From NCBI GenBank assembly GCA_963728145.1, contig CAVSJA010000007.1, positions 930,001 to 994,000 on the forward strand: DNA of 64,000 nt, in the 5' to 3' direction. Of the stretch, positions 10,355 to 20,052 are shown in pieces. Made by a program: the position numbers and the translations under genes. This DNA comes from CAVSJA01 sp963728145 (lineage in GTDB: Bacteria > Bacteroidota > Bacteroidia > Chitinophagales > Chitinophagaceae). The notes beneath the pieces are model-generated. The model was not told the origin of the DNA. It made no database searches and saw only the letters and a program-made list of their open reading frames with translations. Every line of letters begins with the position of its first letter. The first letter of the stretch is position 1.

Positions 10355-11718
10355 ACCCTTTTCTTTGTTTCCTACTCAACATTGCATTTGCCTCTGCATC
10401 ATTTTTGAATTTTTCTGTTTTAGGATCCCAACTCAATTTTCTTCTCAGCTTCATTGAAATATGATGCAGCAAACAGGTGGAGCAGGAGCGATGCGCTTCT
10501 TCAACCGGAGCAATGGTTGCCTTGTTATCGCGAATGGCTTCGAGCCAGTTGCCATGATGTTCCTTGCTTACCGTAAAATGAAATTCATTTGGCCCGATCA
10601 CTGAGGTTAATAAATTCGGATCACTTGCATCTAGTCTTTTTGCTCTTTCACCTGGCTTTGTCGGATCGCTTGATGTAACCTGGTAATCGCCCCTTGAAAC
10701 AAATATCCAACCTTTGGTGCCTTCAAACTTTATTCCATTCGGAAATTCATTGCTGACGACCATCATTACTCCATTCGCATACTTCGCGCTTGTTTTGAAA
10801 ATTCCATGCACATCCCATAATCCACTTGTTGGAAACTCTACTTTATCGCACCATATCTCAACCGGGCCACTTGCTTTCCATTCCCATTCCCCAATGAGCA
10901 CTGTCGATATGATGTGAACCCCATCCCGTGATCATTCCGGCACCGAACTGTTCACAACGCAACCAACCCGGACGGTCATAACCAGAGAGCGGGTGTACAC
11001 GATCAACGGTATAATAAACTTCAGGCGTTGAAGCCAGCCACATATCATAGTTGAGATTTTTTGGAACAGGCATCTCTGTTTTATTTCCACCGGCAGGATC
11101 ACCAGGCAATCCAACATAAACTGTTTTCAATTCACCAATGCGGCCGTTGCGAACCAATTCCGCCGCATACCGAAACTGTTCTCCGCTTCGCTGCTGGCTG
11201 CCGATTTGAAATTTCACGCCCGATTTAGTCACTACATCACTTATTATTCTTCCTTCGGCAATCGTCAGTGATGCCGGTTTTTGTAGGTAGATATGTTTCT
11301 TAGCGCGGGCTGCTGCTACACCGATCAATGCATGTGAATGATCCGGTGTGCTGATGATCACTGCATCGATATCCTTGTTCAACAATAGTTCGCGATAGTC
11401 GGTATACAACTTAATGCCGTCAAATGGTTTACCATCACGTTTTGTGTAGAAATCATTCACTAATTTCTTTCCCTCTTCAGCTCGTACAGAATCAAGATCA
11501 CATACCGCCATCAGTTGCGCATAATCCTGCCGCCAAACACCCGGCATATCATGACCTCTTGAAATGCGACCGGCGCCAATCGCGGCCACATTGATACGAT
11601 TGCTTGGTGCGTTTTTACCGAATACTGATGCAGGCACGATAGAAGGAATTGCTAACATTGCCGATGCTTTAATTGTGGTGCTTATAAACTCACGACGCGA
11701 CTGTTTGCTCTTTTTCAT
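10338..11718 (-). CDS. Tat-exported Gfo/Idh/MocA oxidoreductase, frameshifted
   Basis: Two overlapping frames (10858-11718 and 10338-10901) rebuild one Gfo/Idh/MocA enzyme of about 459 residues. The start carries a twin-arginine signal (QSRREFISTTIKASA), so the folded protein with its bound NAD(P) is exported. The Rossmann motif is INVAAIGAGRISRGHDMPG, and HIYLQKPASLT holds the family Lys-Pro. WGSHHIDSAHWGMG is the substrate-side His motif, and the C-terminal half continues with SGPVEIW and RSCSTCLLHHISM. The frame slips between about 10878 and 10900, where one base appears lost or gained. It neighbours a second Gfo/Idh gene and a PmoA-like gene, a grouping typical of sugar-oxidation modules in Bacteroidota. 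Confidence 0.8.
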
Positions 11719-11759
11719 CGGTATAAGTTTTTATAATTAAGTGTTTATGATTCCAACTG

Positions 11760-12737
11760 TTATTTTACTTCTTTCACAAATTTCTGCCACGCTTCTTCAG
11801 CTTTCGCAGCATCAAACTTTCCATTGAATACAACCAACCGGTATTTTAATGTGTATGTTTTGCCGGGTTCCAATAACCAATCCTTGTCTTTGGTAGGAGC
11901 AAAGTTGGCAAATACATCACCTCGTCCGCCATTTGCTTTCTTATCCCAAATTCTTAAAGGTTCCGGATGATTATAGTTTGAAGGATGCGATAGCATTACA
12001 ATACCACCTTCATCATGGCCTGGTAGTGAGCCATACACAACTATCCATCTGCCTTTTGTATTATCAGTATTATCTCTGGTTTTTCCTTCAGAAGTCAGCA
12101 TTTCGGAATTATCCTTATCCCAGTATTCCGTTGCCCGCCAGCCCAAGCCCGCATAGCGATACGCTACGATCAGTAACGGGCTATTTGAGGCACATTCCAT
12201 TCTTGATAATATATCAACAACATAGTAATTGTTTCCTTCATCAGGTTTATATACTCTTACTGTTTGCCACTCATTTAGCGCAACCTTTTCGCCGCCGAAT
12301 TTTTTGAAGACGACATGCTCGTGAAGAACTATATACTCGGCATGTTTAGAACCGCTATTTTGTGAAGTAAACTTTGCAAAGCGTACGGTACCCTGCCGTC
12401 CTCTTATATTCCAAAAGTCAACTGTATCTCCTTCGAACACAGTATGAGTCCACGGATTCCAGATACCATAATGATGGTAATGGTCTGGTGGTTGAATTCT
12501 GGTTAGCACCTGACCATGAGGCGCATAAAGCGGATGAATAAATCCACTTCGCTTAAAGTTCGTATCAATTCCTTTCGGAGGATAAACTGTTTTGAATTGA
12601 TAAGTAAGAAGTTTGTTATTACCAAATGATACCGTCAGCGCAGTGTCACGCTTTATACTCATCTGTTGCCCTAAACAAGAATTGCCTATGACCAGGACTG
12701 CAAGGACAGCCGATATATATCTCAATTTCTTTTTCAT
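11760..12737 (-). CDS. PmoA-like (DUF6807) secreted protein
   Basis: 325 residues with a signal peptide ending near CLGQ. The sequence matches the family once labelled 'methane oxygenase PmoA' in Pfam (PF14100, now a DUF6807-type domain): HPLYAPHGQVLTRIQPPDHYHHYGIW, DFWNIRGRQG, YRYAGLGWRATEYWDKDNSE and MLSHPSNYNHPEPLRIWDKK. Several conserved His and Asp residues could form a metal or catalytic site. The family is unrelated to the membrane methane monooxygenase and is common next to Gfo/Idh/MocA oxidoreductases in sugar loci. Its start overlaps the GH51 stop (ATGA) and the Tat-exported oxidoreductase follows after 41 bp, so the two probably act in one pathway. The reaction is unknown. Confidence 0.8.
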   Translation of the reverse strand: MKKKLRYISAVLAVLVIGNSCLGQQMSIKRDTALTVSFGNNKLLTYQFKTVYPPKGIDTNFKRSGFIHPLYAPHGQVLTRIQPPDHYHHYGIWNPWTHTVFEGDTVDFWNIRGRQGTVRFAKFTSQNSGSKHAEYIVLHEHVVFKKFGGEKVALNEWQTVRVYKPDEGNNYYVVDILSRMECASNSPLLIVAYRYAGLGWRATEYWDKDNSEMLTSEGKTRDNTDNTKGRWIVVYGSLPGHDEGGIVMLSHPSNYNHPEPLRIWDKKANGGRGDVFANFAPTKDKDWLLEPGKTYTLKYRLVVFNGKFDAAKAEEAWQKFVKEVK

Positions 12738-14284
12738 TTTATTTCAAGCACCACCACACTAAATGGCGGTATGGTTAAGTTTAGTTTTGAACCGGCCAAT
12801 TGTGCTCCGGTAAAAACTTTGGGAACGATCTTGTTTGGATTCTCAAAGCTGTTATAGTTCTGCAATTTGTCTGAGGTCAGAATTCTTCCTGTAACAGTAG
12901 TATAGTTTGCGCCGGTTACATTTATGGAAACAGTTTGTGGTTTGTTGGGGTCTACGTTTACTAATGAAATATGAGTTAATGCATTCTTATCTTTCGAAGC
13001 AGAGGCCCAAATAGCAGTTAGGGTATCCTTTCCCAAAATGTATTTATTGCTGGTAACCTGCAAAGGAAGCATCGTGGCATCCTGGTGCACATTGTACATC
13101 TCCATCACATGATAGGTAGGAGTGAGGATCATCTTTTCTTCCTTTGTCAATATCACTGCCTGCAGTACATTAATTGCCTGTGCAAGATTTGCCATCTTCA
13201 CCCTATCGCAATGATTGTTGAAAATATTTAGTGTTGCTCCGGCAATCATTGCATCCCGCATCGTGTTTTGCTGGTATAAGAATGCGCCATTGGTCCCGGG
13301 TTCTACATCATACCATCCTCCCCATTCATCAACCGCAAGCGCTTTTTTCTTTTGAGGATCGTATTTGTCCATTATCGCGCTATGTTTTGTCACCAATTCT
13401 TCCATTAACAAAGCTTTTTTCATGGTAGCGAAATATTCCTGTTCAGAATAATTTGTGGCAGATCCTTTCTTGCTCCAGTCAATGACTGAATAATGATGCA
13501 ATCCCAACGCATCAAACATACCTGCTGGCAGTTCTTTCATTAAGACTTCTGTCCAGTGATAGTCATCATCAGATGCGCCCGATGCAATTCGATAAAGTCC
13601 ATCGCTGTTGTTCCAATTCGTCATGAATGTTGCATACTGGCGATACACATTTGCATAGTGTTCAACTTTCATATTTCCACCACAACCCCAGGCTTCATTA
13701 CCCAATCCCCAGAATTTTACTTTCCATGGATTCGGTCTTCCATATTTCTGACGCAGATCCGTCATTGGGCTGCTACCATTTGGATGAGTTGCGTATTTTA
13801 TCCAATCAGCCAGTTCCTGCGGTGTACCACTTCCCACATTGCCGCTTAAATAAGGTTCAGCGCCCAGCAACTCGCACATGTTTAAGAATTCATTCGTACC
13901 AAAACTATTATCCTCTTTCACATTGCCCCACCAGATATTGAGCATTGAAGGCCGTTCCTTTTTTGGCCCAACTCCATCCTGCCAATGATAGGTATCAGCA
14001 AAACATCCGCCCGGCCAGCGAAGCACGGGTACTTTTAATTTCTTCAATGCATCGATCACATCCAATCTCACGCCATCCTTATGCGGAATGGTCTTATTTG
14101 TATCACCCACATAAAAACCTCCATAAATACAATGCCCGAGATGTTCAGCAAAATGCCCGTAGATATTCTTATCAATAATATCCTTGCCTTTGTCGGCATT
14201 CAGCACGATAGAGTTTTGGGCAAAAAGAAAATTGCATCCAAGAATTGCGATAAAAAGAAATAATGATTTCATAAGCGCTCTCAT
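12734..14284 (-). CDS. GH51 alpha-L-arabinofuranosidase
   Basis: 516 residues from the ATG at 14284, which overlaps the GH3 stop in an ATGA. The longer frame reaching back to 14413 lies wholly inside GH3 and is rejected. A signal peptide ends near LFAQ. The GH51 barrel shows IYGHFAEHLGHCIYGG, VPVLRWPGGCFADTYHW, the acid/base motif GLGNEAWGCGG (Glu197) and the nucleophile motif LAVDEWGGWYDV (Glu320). The C-terminal beta domain ends LTIPPFSVVVLEIK. It removes L-arabinofuranosyl branches from arabinoxylan, complementing GH43 and GH3 in the same locus. Export suggests action in the periplasm on oligosaccharides imported by SusC/D. Confidence 0.92.
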   Translation of the reverse strand: MRALMKSLFLFIAILGCNFLFAQNSIVLNADKGKDIIDKNIYGHFAEHLGHCIYGGFYVGDTNKTIPHKDGVRLDVIDALKKLKVPVLRWPGGCFADTYHWQDGVGPKKERPSMLNIWWGNVKEDNSFGTNEFLNMCELLGAEPYLSGNVGSGTPQELADWIKYATHPNGSSPMTDLRQKYGRPNPWKVKFWGLGNEAWGCGGNMKVEHYANVYRQYATFMTNWNNSDGLYRIASGASDDDYHWTEVLMKELPAGMFDALGLHHYSVIDWSKKGSATNYSEQEYFATMKKALLMEELVTKHSAIMDKYDPQKKKALAVDEWGGWYDVEPGTNGAFLYQQNTMRDAMIAGATLNIFNNHCDRVKMANLAQAINVLQAVILTKEEKMILTPTYHVMEMYNVHQDATMLPLQVTSNKYILGKDTLTAIWASASKDKNALTHISLVNVDPNKPQTVSINVTGANYTTVTGRILTSDKLQNYNSFENPNKIVPKVFTGAQLAGSKLNLTIPPFSVVVLEIK

Positions 14285-16896
14285 AGTATTGAAATATTTC
14301 CGATTAGTGTATTGCTTGTCGTTTTGTTTTTCACACCGGACTGACCTCCGCCGATGCTGATCCTTAATTTTCCTTTGGGCTGATAGTCTCTTCCATCTTC
14401 GGAAATCAAACATAATTGTTCCGGTGTCAATGTGAATGACACTGTTTGGCTCTCGCCAGGTTTTAAATTAATACGCTTGAATCCCTTTAGTGCGTTTAAT
14501 GGTGCTTTGCTATCAATACCCTGGTAGGCGATATACAATTGCACTACTTCTTCCCCACTTAGTTTACCGGTATTCGTTACTCTTGCACCCACCGTTACAT
14601 TCTTGCCGGTATTAGCGGATGAAGGAAGCTTAAGCATATCATATCTGAATGACGTGTAACTTAAACCATAACCAAATGGATATAATGCTTCACCTTGAAA
14701 ATAGCGGTAAGTTCTATTGTTCATGGAATAATCGCTGAAGCCAGGAAGATCGCTATCACTTTTATAAAAGGTAACAGGCAAGCGACCCGCGGGATTATAA
14801 TCGCCAAACAAAACATCGGCAATGGCTGTGCCGGCACCTTGCCCGCCGTACCAGGCATTTACTATTGCAGGAAGATTTTCGCTTTCCCATGGAATAGCAA
14901 TTGCACTACCGGTCATCATTACAAATACAACCGGTTTTCCCGTTGCATGCAACGCTTTCATTAATTCTGTTTGCACAGCTGGAAGAAGTATTGATGTTCT
15001 GTCTCCGCCATTAAAACCCTTCGCATTCACCGGCATTTCTTCGCCTTCTAATTGCGGCGAGATGCCACCGGCAAAAATGATCACATCCGCATCTTTCACC
15101 TTATTCGCGATGGCAGCAAAATCTGTTCTCTTAAAATTGCCTGCACGCAATGCTACATTTGCTTTGCCTTCGCCCTGCCAATATTCCAGTACAAGTTTAT
15201 AAACTGAATCTTTTTTAGTTTCAAGCCTGTAAGTCCTCGCACCCCAGCGATTCCGCTGCCAGGCATTGATCACGGGTCTGCCGTTCACAATAAAGCGATA
15301 ACCATCATCCGCTTCAACTTCAAAAGTGATATAACCATCTTTTAATGCAGTATAATTAGATGTATAGCGTACGGAAAAATTGTTTGCCTTTATTCCTTCA
15401 ACCACATTTTGCCCTTCCTGCCAGAAGTTGTCGATCTTGCTTTCAGTTTTTGTAACTACTGGCGAACCTTGCAGTTCACGATTGTTAAAATATTCGGCCC
15501 TAAATCCTTTGTTTCCTTCAAAATTGTATTGAGCTGATACATCTTCATAGGCAAGCATGGTATCATTTATAAAATTGATAGCTGGTTCATAAATGATTTC
15601 AACATTCTTTCCGAGCTTTTCCTTTAAACCATCAAGTAATGAAATCACTTTTGAAGGGACACCATTATAATTACCCAAAACAGAAATACGGTTATCTGCA
15701 TTCGGGCCGAGCACGGCTATTTTCTTAATGGTTTTCTTTAGTGGAAGGGTGTTATTCTCATTTCTCAGCAAAACAATACTTTGTTGTGCCATCTTTAATG
15801 CATGAGCTTTATGTGCCGGAGCTTCCAACGTATTAGCCGGCACTTGTGTAAACTTAACCATTGATGGTGGATCGAACATACCCAGTCGATACCTGATAGT
15901 AAATAGTCTCTTGAGAGAAATATCAATCTGAGCTTCTGATATCAGTCCTTGCTTTACTCCATTATATAATGTATAATAAACGGAAGTGCCGCATTCGAGA
16001 TCGGTGCCGTGCATGACACCGTCAACTGCTGCAGTTACCGAATCCTTATGTGTCTTGTGATATTTAAAGAAATCATCGATTGCCCAGCAATCGCTCGTAA
16101 CATAGCCATTAAAATTCCATTGCTTTCGAAGAATTTCATTCATCAGCAGGTCATTTGCACAACAGGGCTGAGTATTTACTGCATTGTATGCGCACATCAC
16201 ACCAGCAACATTTGCTTTTACAACTAATTCCTTGAATGCCGGCAGGTAAGTATCCCATAGATCATAAGTGGAGGGATTGAAATTATCTACATGTCGGGAT
16301 GGTTCAGGTCCACTATGAACGGCAAAATGTTTTGCACATGCTGCTGCTTTCAGATATTTTGGATCTTCTCCCTGCAAACCTCGAACAAAAGCACTTGCCA
16401 GCATCGCGGTTAAGAAAGGATCTTCACCATAGGTTTCCTGTCCGCGACCCCAACGTGGATCACGGAAGATATTGATATTGGGTGTCCAGTATGTCAATCC
16501 CAGATATCTTTCTTTTGTTCTTTCCAGTTCTATTGCTTTATTATGTACTGCTCTTCCTTCCAATGCCGAATAATCAGCCATTCGATACAAAGAGTTTGTA
16601 TCCCATGTTGCTGCCATCCCAATTGCCTGGGGATAGGAGGTAACACGAAATGGAGTTCTTGCCACACCATGCAATACTTCATTCCACCAGTCATAAGCAG
16701 GAATACCCAAACGAGGAATGGCCGGAGTGGCGTTCAGCATTTGTTTTACTTTTTCCTCGAGAGTCAACCGGCTTACTAAATCATCAACGCGTTGCTCTAT
16801 GGGCAGTGCAGGATTCCACATTGGGAATGATTTGTAATTCTGTGCACTTACACCAACTGAAAATAATAATGTAGCAATTGAAAGAATTCTTTTCAT
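14281..16896 (-). CDS. GH3 beta-xylosidase/beta-glucosidase with PA14 domain
   Basis: 871 residues with a signal peptide ending VSAQ. Domain order: GH3 N-terminal barrel with nucleophile motif YVTSDCWAI (Asp269), GH3 C-terminal sandwich, a PA14 domain inserted at roughly residues 460-600 (GFRAEYFNNRELQGSP, ADDGYRFIVNGRPV), then a fibronectin-III-like tail (TNTGKLSGEEVVQLYI). The active-site region with CAKHFAVHSGPEPSRH matches the plant/bacterial beta-xylosidase branch of GH3. It should release xylose from the ends of xylo-oligosaccharides, with glucose or arabinose specificity also possible. It is the first gene of the 12-gene run, separated from GH10 upstream by a repeat-filled gap. Confidence 0.92.
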   Translation of the reverse strand: MKRILSIATLLFSVGVSAQNYKSFPMWNPALPIEQRVDDLVSRLTLEEKVKQMLNATPAIPRLGIPAYDWWNEVLHGVARTPFRVTSYPQAIGMAATWDTNSLYRMADYSALEGRAVHNKAIELERTKERYLGLTYWTPNINIFRDPRWGRGQETYGEDPFLTAMLASAFVRGLQGEDPKYLKAAACAKHFAVHSGPEPSRHVDNFNPSTYDLWDTYLPAFKELVVKANVAGVMCAYNAVNTQPCCANDLLMNEILRKQWNFNGYVTSDCWAIDDFFKYHKTHKDSVTAAVDGVMHGTDLECGTSVYYTLYNGVKQGLISEAQIDISLKRLFTIRYRLGMFDPPSMVKFTQVPANTLEAPAHKAHALKMAQQSIVLLRNENNTLPLKKTIKKIAVLGPNADNRISVLGNYNGVPSKVISLLDGLKEKLGKNVEIIYEPAINFINDTMLAYEDVSAQYNFEGNKGFRAEYFNNRELQGSPVVTKTESKIDNFWQEGQNVVEGIKANNFSVRYTSNYTALKDGYITFEVEADDGYRFIVNGRPVINAWQRNRWGARTYRLETKKDSVYKLVLEYWQGEGKANVALRAGNFKRTDFAAIANKVKDADVIIFAGGISPQLEGEEMPVNAKGFNGGDRTSILLPAVQTELMKALHATGKPVVFVMMTGSAIAIPWESENLPAIVNAWYGGQGAGTAIADVLFGDYNPAGRLPVTFYKSDSDLPGFSDYSMNNRTYRYFQGEALYPFGYGLSYTSFRYDMLKLPSSANTGKNVTVGARVTNTGKLSGEEVVQLYIAYQGIDSKAPLNALKGFKRINLKPGESQTVSFTLTPEQLCLISEDGRDYQPKGKLRISIGGGQSGVKNKTTSNTLIGNISIL

Positions 16897-16931
16897 TGCG
16901 ATAAATTGTCAGTTATCTGATGCTTTTTGGA

Positions 16932-16982
16932 CTTTTGCCTATTGCCTATTGCCTATTGCCAATTGCTTATTGCCTCTTGCCC
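16932..16982. repeat. Short TTGCCTA heptad array between GH10 and GH3
   Basis: About seven units of the 7-bp motif TTGCCTA and variants (TTGCCAA, TTGCTTA, TTGCCTC) lie just before the next interspersed element. The same heptad forms the 29-unit array at 58241 and the facing arrays near 51650. It fills the gap between two minus-strand genes and may mark a transcript end. Confidence 0.75.
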
Positions 16983-17056
16983 TGGCGCAAGCCTCTCCGA
17001 CGATTAACTCCAGTATCCTACACAATTTTGAATCAAGTCGGAGGCGCTTGTGCCCT
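16983..17056. repeat. Interspersed ~75-bp palindromic repeat, copy 1
   Basis: Imperfect inverted arms (GGCGCAAGCCTCTCCGAC at the left, GTCGGAGGCGCTTGTGCC at the right) enclose about 35 bp. The right arm runs up to the GH10 stop codon. A second copy with the same layout (CAAGC..TCCGnCGATTAA ... AAGnCGGAnnCGCTTGTG) is at 55521-55600, so this is a mobile or amplified small element. It may act as a hairpin at the transcript end. Confidence 0.65.
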
Positions 17057-18119
17057 AAAACTTCACAACTTCATCAAACGCCTTCTTCGGTTTCAGGTCC
17101 TTATCAAATAATAATGGGTAGTCTTTTCTTCCGGGTACCGGAAAATTATCCAGCCAACTGCTGCGGTCACTAATATTCCAGAATGTGACATTGGTTAGTG
17201 TTCCCTTGTACTTTCTAAACACCCGAAAGATCATGTCATACATCTGTATTTGCTTTTGTTCTCTTTCAGCAGTATAAGTAGCATCGGTATCTTCAGGTTT
17301 TCTTTCCCTGCGGCCATGTTCTTTGGGGTAAACAGAAATATCCAATTCAGTCACCTGTACCTGCAAGCCTAGTCCTTTGAATTTTTCAAGAGTTGCTGTC
17401 AATACTTCTTCGGTGGGTTCGTAAACGGACCAATGTCCCTGCAGTCCTACTCCGTGAATAGGAATCCCCTTGTCTTTCAGATCTTTTACCAACTTGAAGA
17501 TCTTGTCTCTTTTAACGGGGTTTATCTCATTGTAGTCATTGTAAAACAGAAGTGCCTTTGGGTCGGCCGCATGTGCATATTCGAATGCTTTAGCTATGAA
17601 TTCCCCGCCGCAGATCCTGTACCAGACGGAGTTTCTATAGAATTCATCAGGCCTGTCTGATATCGCTTCGTTAACAACATCCCATGCATAGATCACGTCT
17701 TTGTACCTGGTGACCACTGCGGTAATATGATCTTTCAATCGTTTTAATAATACTTCTTTGCTAACGGTATCACCTTTTGCATCAGTGAACATCCAACGAG
17801 GTGCCTGGTTATGCCAGCACAACGTGTGGCCTCTAAGTTTCAGGTTATTCCTTTTTGCAAATGCTGCAATTGAATCGCCACCCGTCCAGTTGTACCTGTT
17901 TTCTTCGGGATGAATAGGACCCATCTTCATGGCATTTTCTGCAGTCATGCTGCCAAACTGCTGAACGATAAGACCAGCTTCATCGGTTTGGAGTGCACGC
18001 GGAGATACAGCAACCCCAACCGTGAAATAGTTCTTATAGTAATCCTTTAATCCCTTTGTATTCTGCGCTTGCAGGTTTATTGAAAGAAAAATAACAGCAA
18101 TTGAAAATATCGTTTTCAT
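17055..18119 (-). CDS. GH10 endo-1,4-beta-xylanase
   Basis: 354 residues from the ATG at 18119, chosen because it opens a signal peptide (MKTIFSIAVIFLSINLQAQ). An ATG 17 codons earlier lies in the GH43 end. The single GH10 barrel shows ENAMKMGPIHP, GHTLCWHNQAPRWM, the acid/base motif WDVVNEAISD (Glu151) and the nucleophile motif VQVTELDISV (Glu258), then WNISDRSSWLDNFPVPGRKDYPLLFD at the end. No carbohydrate-binding module is present. It cuts the xylan backbone and probably trims imported oligosaccharides in the periplasm. It lies 10 bp after GH43. Confidence 0.95.
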   Translation of the reverse strand: MKTIFSIAVIFLSINLQAQNTKGLKDYYKNYFTVGVAVSPRALQTDEAGLIVQQFGSMTAENAMKMGPIHPEENRYNWTGGDSIAAFAKRNNLKLRGHTLCWHNQAPRWMFTDAKGDTVSKEVLLKRLKDHITAVVTRYKDVIYAWDVVNEAISDRPDEFYRNSVWYRICGGEFIAKAFEYAHAADPKALLFYNDYNEINPVKRDKIFKLVKDLKDKGIPIHGVGLQGHWSVYEPTEEVLTATLEKFKGLGLQVQVTELDISVYPKEHGRRERKPEDTDATYTAEREQKQIQMYDMIFRVFRKYKGTLTNVTFWNISDRSSWLDNFPVPGRKDYPLLFDKDLKPKKAFDEVVKF

Positions 18120-18129
18120 ATCGAAAAAT

Positions 18130-19209
18130 TTAATTCTGTGCAGTAAGAGTTTGAATACTTCCATCCTCATTAAACTTCAATTCGGTCACTTTTACATTTC
18201 TTAAATGTGTTTTACCACTCAGTTGTGTATCATGATAAAATAAATACCATTTTCCATTGAGCTCGATAATGGAATGATGATTGGTCCATCCTTCAACGGG
18301 ATTTAACAATACGCCCTGATAGGTAAAGGGTCCGTAGGGATTATCGCCCGTTGCATAACATAGAAAATGCGTATCGCCGGTTGAATAGGTAAAATAATAT
18401 TTGCCTTTGTATTTAAATACCCACGCTGCTTCAAAGAATCGTTTATCACTATCTTTTTCTCCAAATAGCTTTCCGTCTTTGTCGACAAGTTTTATTTCTT
18501 TCACAGGTTCAGCAAAGCTTTTCATATCAGCATTCAATCTTGCTATTCGCGGTAATGCGGCCATTTCACCAGCTACACGGTTTTTTGCACCTGAATCATA
18601 TTTGTTATTATTCCAGCGTTGCAATTGACCGCCCCAGATTCCACCAAAGTACATATAGAATTTCCCATCATCATCCTTGAATACTGCGGGATCGATGCTA
18701 TAACTATTTTTGATCGGTTCTTTCTCTGCAGTGAAAGGGCCTTCGGGTTTATCACTTACCGCTACTCCAATTTGAAATACATCCTGCTTATTCTTTACTG
18801 GGAAGTACAAATAATATTTGCCGTTTGCAAAAGCTGCATCAGGCGCCCACATCTGGCGGCCTGCCCAGGGAACATTTTTGATATCTAAAGCAATTCCATG
18901 ATCAGTAACTGCGCCACCGATAGAATCCATTGAAAGAATATGATAGTCTCTCATATCAAAATGACCACCGAGATCATCTTCCGCTGTTCCGGTTGCAGTA
19001 TCATGTGAAGGATAAATATATATGCGACCATTAAATACATGTGCAGAAGGATCCGCAGTATAAATATGCGATACTAATGGTTGAGAAAGGTATTCTTTCT
19101 TTTTTGCTGCAGATGTGTCTGCGGTTTGCTCTGATTTGGTTTCTCCCGGCTGGCTGTTGCAAGCAAGCAAACCAGTGGCTAGAACAGAAAATGTGAATAG
19201 GTATTTCAT
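18130..19209 (-). CDS. GH43 beta-xylosidase/alpha-L-arabinofuranosidase lipoprotein
   Basis: About 359 residues from the ATG at 19209, with a second ATG three codons upstream at 19218 also possible. A lipoprotein signal ends in GLLAC (Cys17). The five-bladed propeller keeps the GH43 residues: general base Asp53 in TADPSAHVFNG, the modulating Asp173 in SYSIDPAVFKDDDG, and acid Glu260 in KRFFEAAWVFKYKG. HHSIIELNGKWYLFYHD near the C-terminus is also typical. It should remove xylose or arabinose from xylo-oligosaccharides, and subfamily and sugar cannot be fixed by eye. It lies between the SDR (56 bp) and GH10 (10 bp). Confidence 0.9.
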   Translation of the reverse strand: MKYLFTFSVLATGLLACNSQPGETKSEQTADTSAAKKKEYLSQPLVSHIYTADPSAHVFNGRIYIYPSHDTATGTAEDDLGGHFDMRDYHILSMDSIGGAVTDHGIALDIKNVPWAGRQMWAPDAAFANGKYYLYFPVKNKQDVFQIGVAVSDKPEGPFTAEKEPIKNSYSIDPAVFKDDDGKFYMYFGGIWGGQLQRWNNNKYDSGAKNRVAGEMAALPRIARLNADMKSFAEPVKEIKLVDKDGKLFGEKDSDKRFFEAAWVFKYKGKYYFTYSTGDTHFLCYATGDNPYGPFTYQGVLLNPVEGWTNHHSIIELNGKWYLFYHDTQLSGKTHLRNVKVTELKFNEDGSIQTLTAQN

Positions 19210-19265
19210 CTTATCCATTTTATTGGTGTTGATCCGTTTAATTTCATGTAATGTGTAATACCAAA

Positions 19266-20018
19266 TCAAAATCCGATGCTATTCCCTCCATCTACCGGCA
19301 ATACGACACCTGTAATATATTTTGATGCATCACTCGCCAGGAATAATGCAGCATCACCGATATCTGATGTCTGTCCCATATAACCCATGGGTGTACGGTT
19401 AAAAACCTTTGCCTTTCGCTCAGGATCACTATTGAGAGCTTTATCTGTCATATCTGTAATGATAAAACCCGGAGCAATTGCATTTACACGAATTCCGTTC
19501 GGCGAAAGTTCAACCGCCATTGCCCTGGTCATTCCATCAATTGCCGTTTTACTTGCCTGAATATGCAATCACTTTCGGTAAACCATATTGCGCAGCCATT
19601 GAACTGATATTAATAATAGATCCGCTTTTACGCTCTATCATATGCTTTACCACTTCCCGGCTGATCGCGAATACAGCCGTAAGATTGGTTGTGATTATTT
19701 TTTGAAAATCTTCATCCGTTACATCCTGGATAATCTTTTTTCATATTGATGCCGGCATTGTTCACCAGTACATCAATTTGCCCAAATTGTTTAAGATACT
19801 TTGCAATAAGAGGTGGAATGCATGTAAGATCGCTGAGATCACAGACCATGGGGTGACAACGATCGCCCAAGTTTCTCTTTGGCCTTATTCAATTTGTTTT
19901 CATCACGGCCAACAATAATTGTTTCGATTCCGCTTTGCGTGAACTTTTCTGTAATTGCCAATCCTATTCCTGATCCCCCGCCCGTTACAATTGCAACCTT
20001 TTTATTTGTATTATTCAT
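19266..20018 (-). pseudogene. Short-chain dehydrogenase/reductase, three frame breaks
   Basis: A classical SDR of about 250 residues broken by three one-base shifts. The N-terminus (MNNTNKKVAIVTGGGSGIGLA) has the TGxxxGIG cofactor motif. The middle frame gives FGQIDVLVNNAGINMKK, and the last frame gives the YxxxK region and NAIAPGFIITDMTDKAL...LPVDGGNSIGF. The shifts fall at CCC (19866-19868), T6 (19736-19741) and CC (19556-19557). Deleting one base at each restores the family sequence, including the YSASK active site. That points to sequence error more than decay. Next to GH67 it may reduce fructuronate or a related hexuronate product (UxuB-like or KduD-like role), which is an inference. Confidence 0.75.
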
Positions 20019-20052
20019 TGATATTGTTTTATGCTGCCGGATGATTCTTAGA

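Noticed and set aside
11760..12737. Methane monooxygenase subunit
   Set aside because: The Pfam name PmoA for this domain family is historical. The protein is a secreted DUF6807-type protein with no membrane helices.
12734..14413. Extended 559-residue form of GH51
   Set aside because: The extra N-terminal 43 residues lie inside GH3 in another frame and block the signal peptide. ATG 14284 gives an ATGA overlap and a proper export signal.
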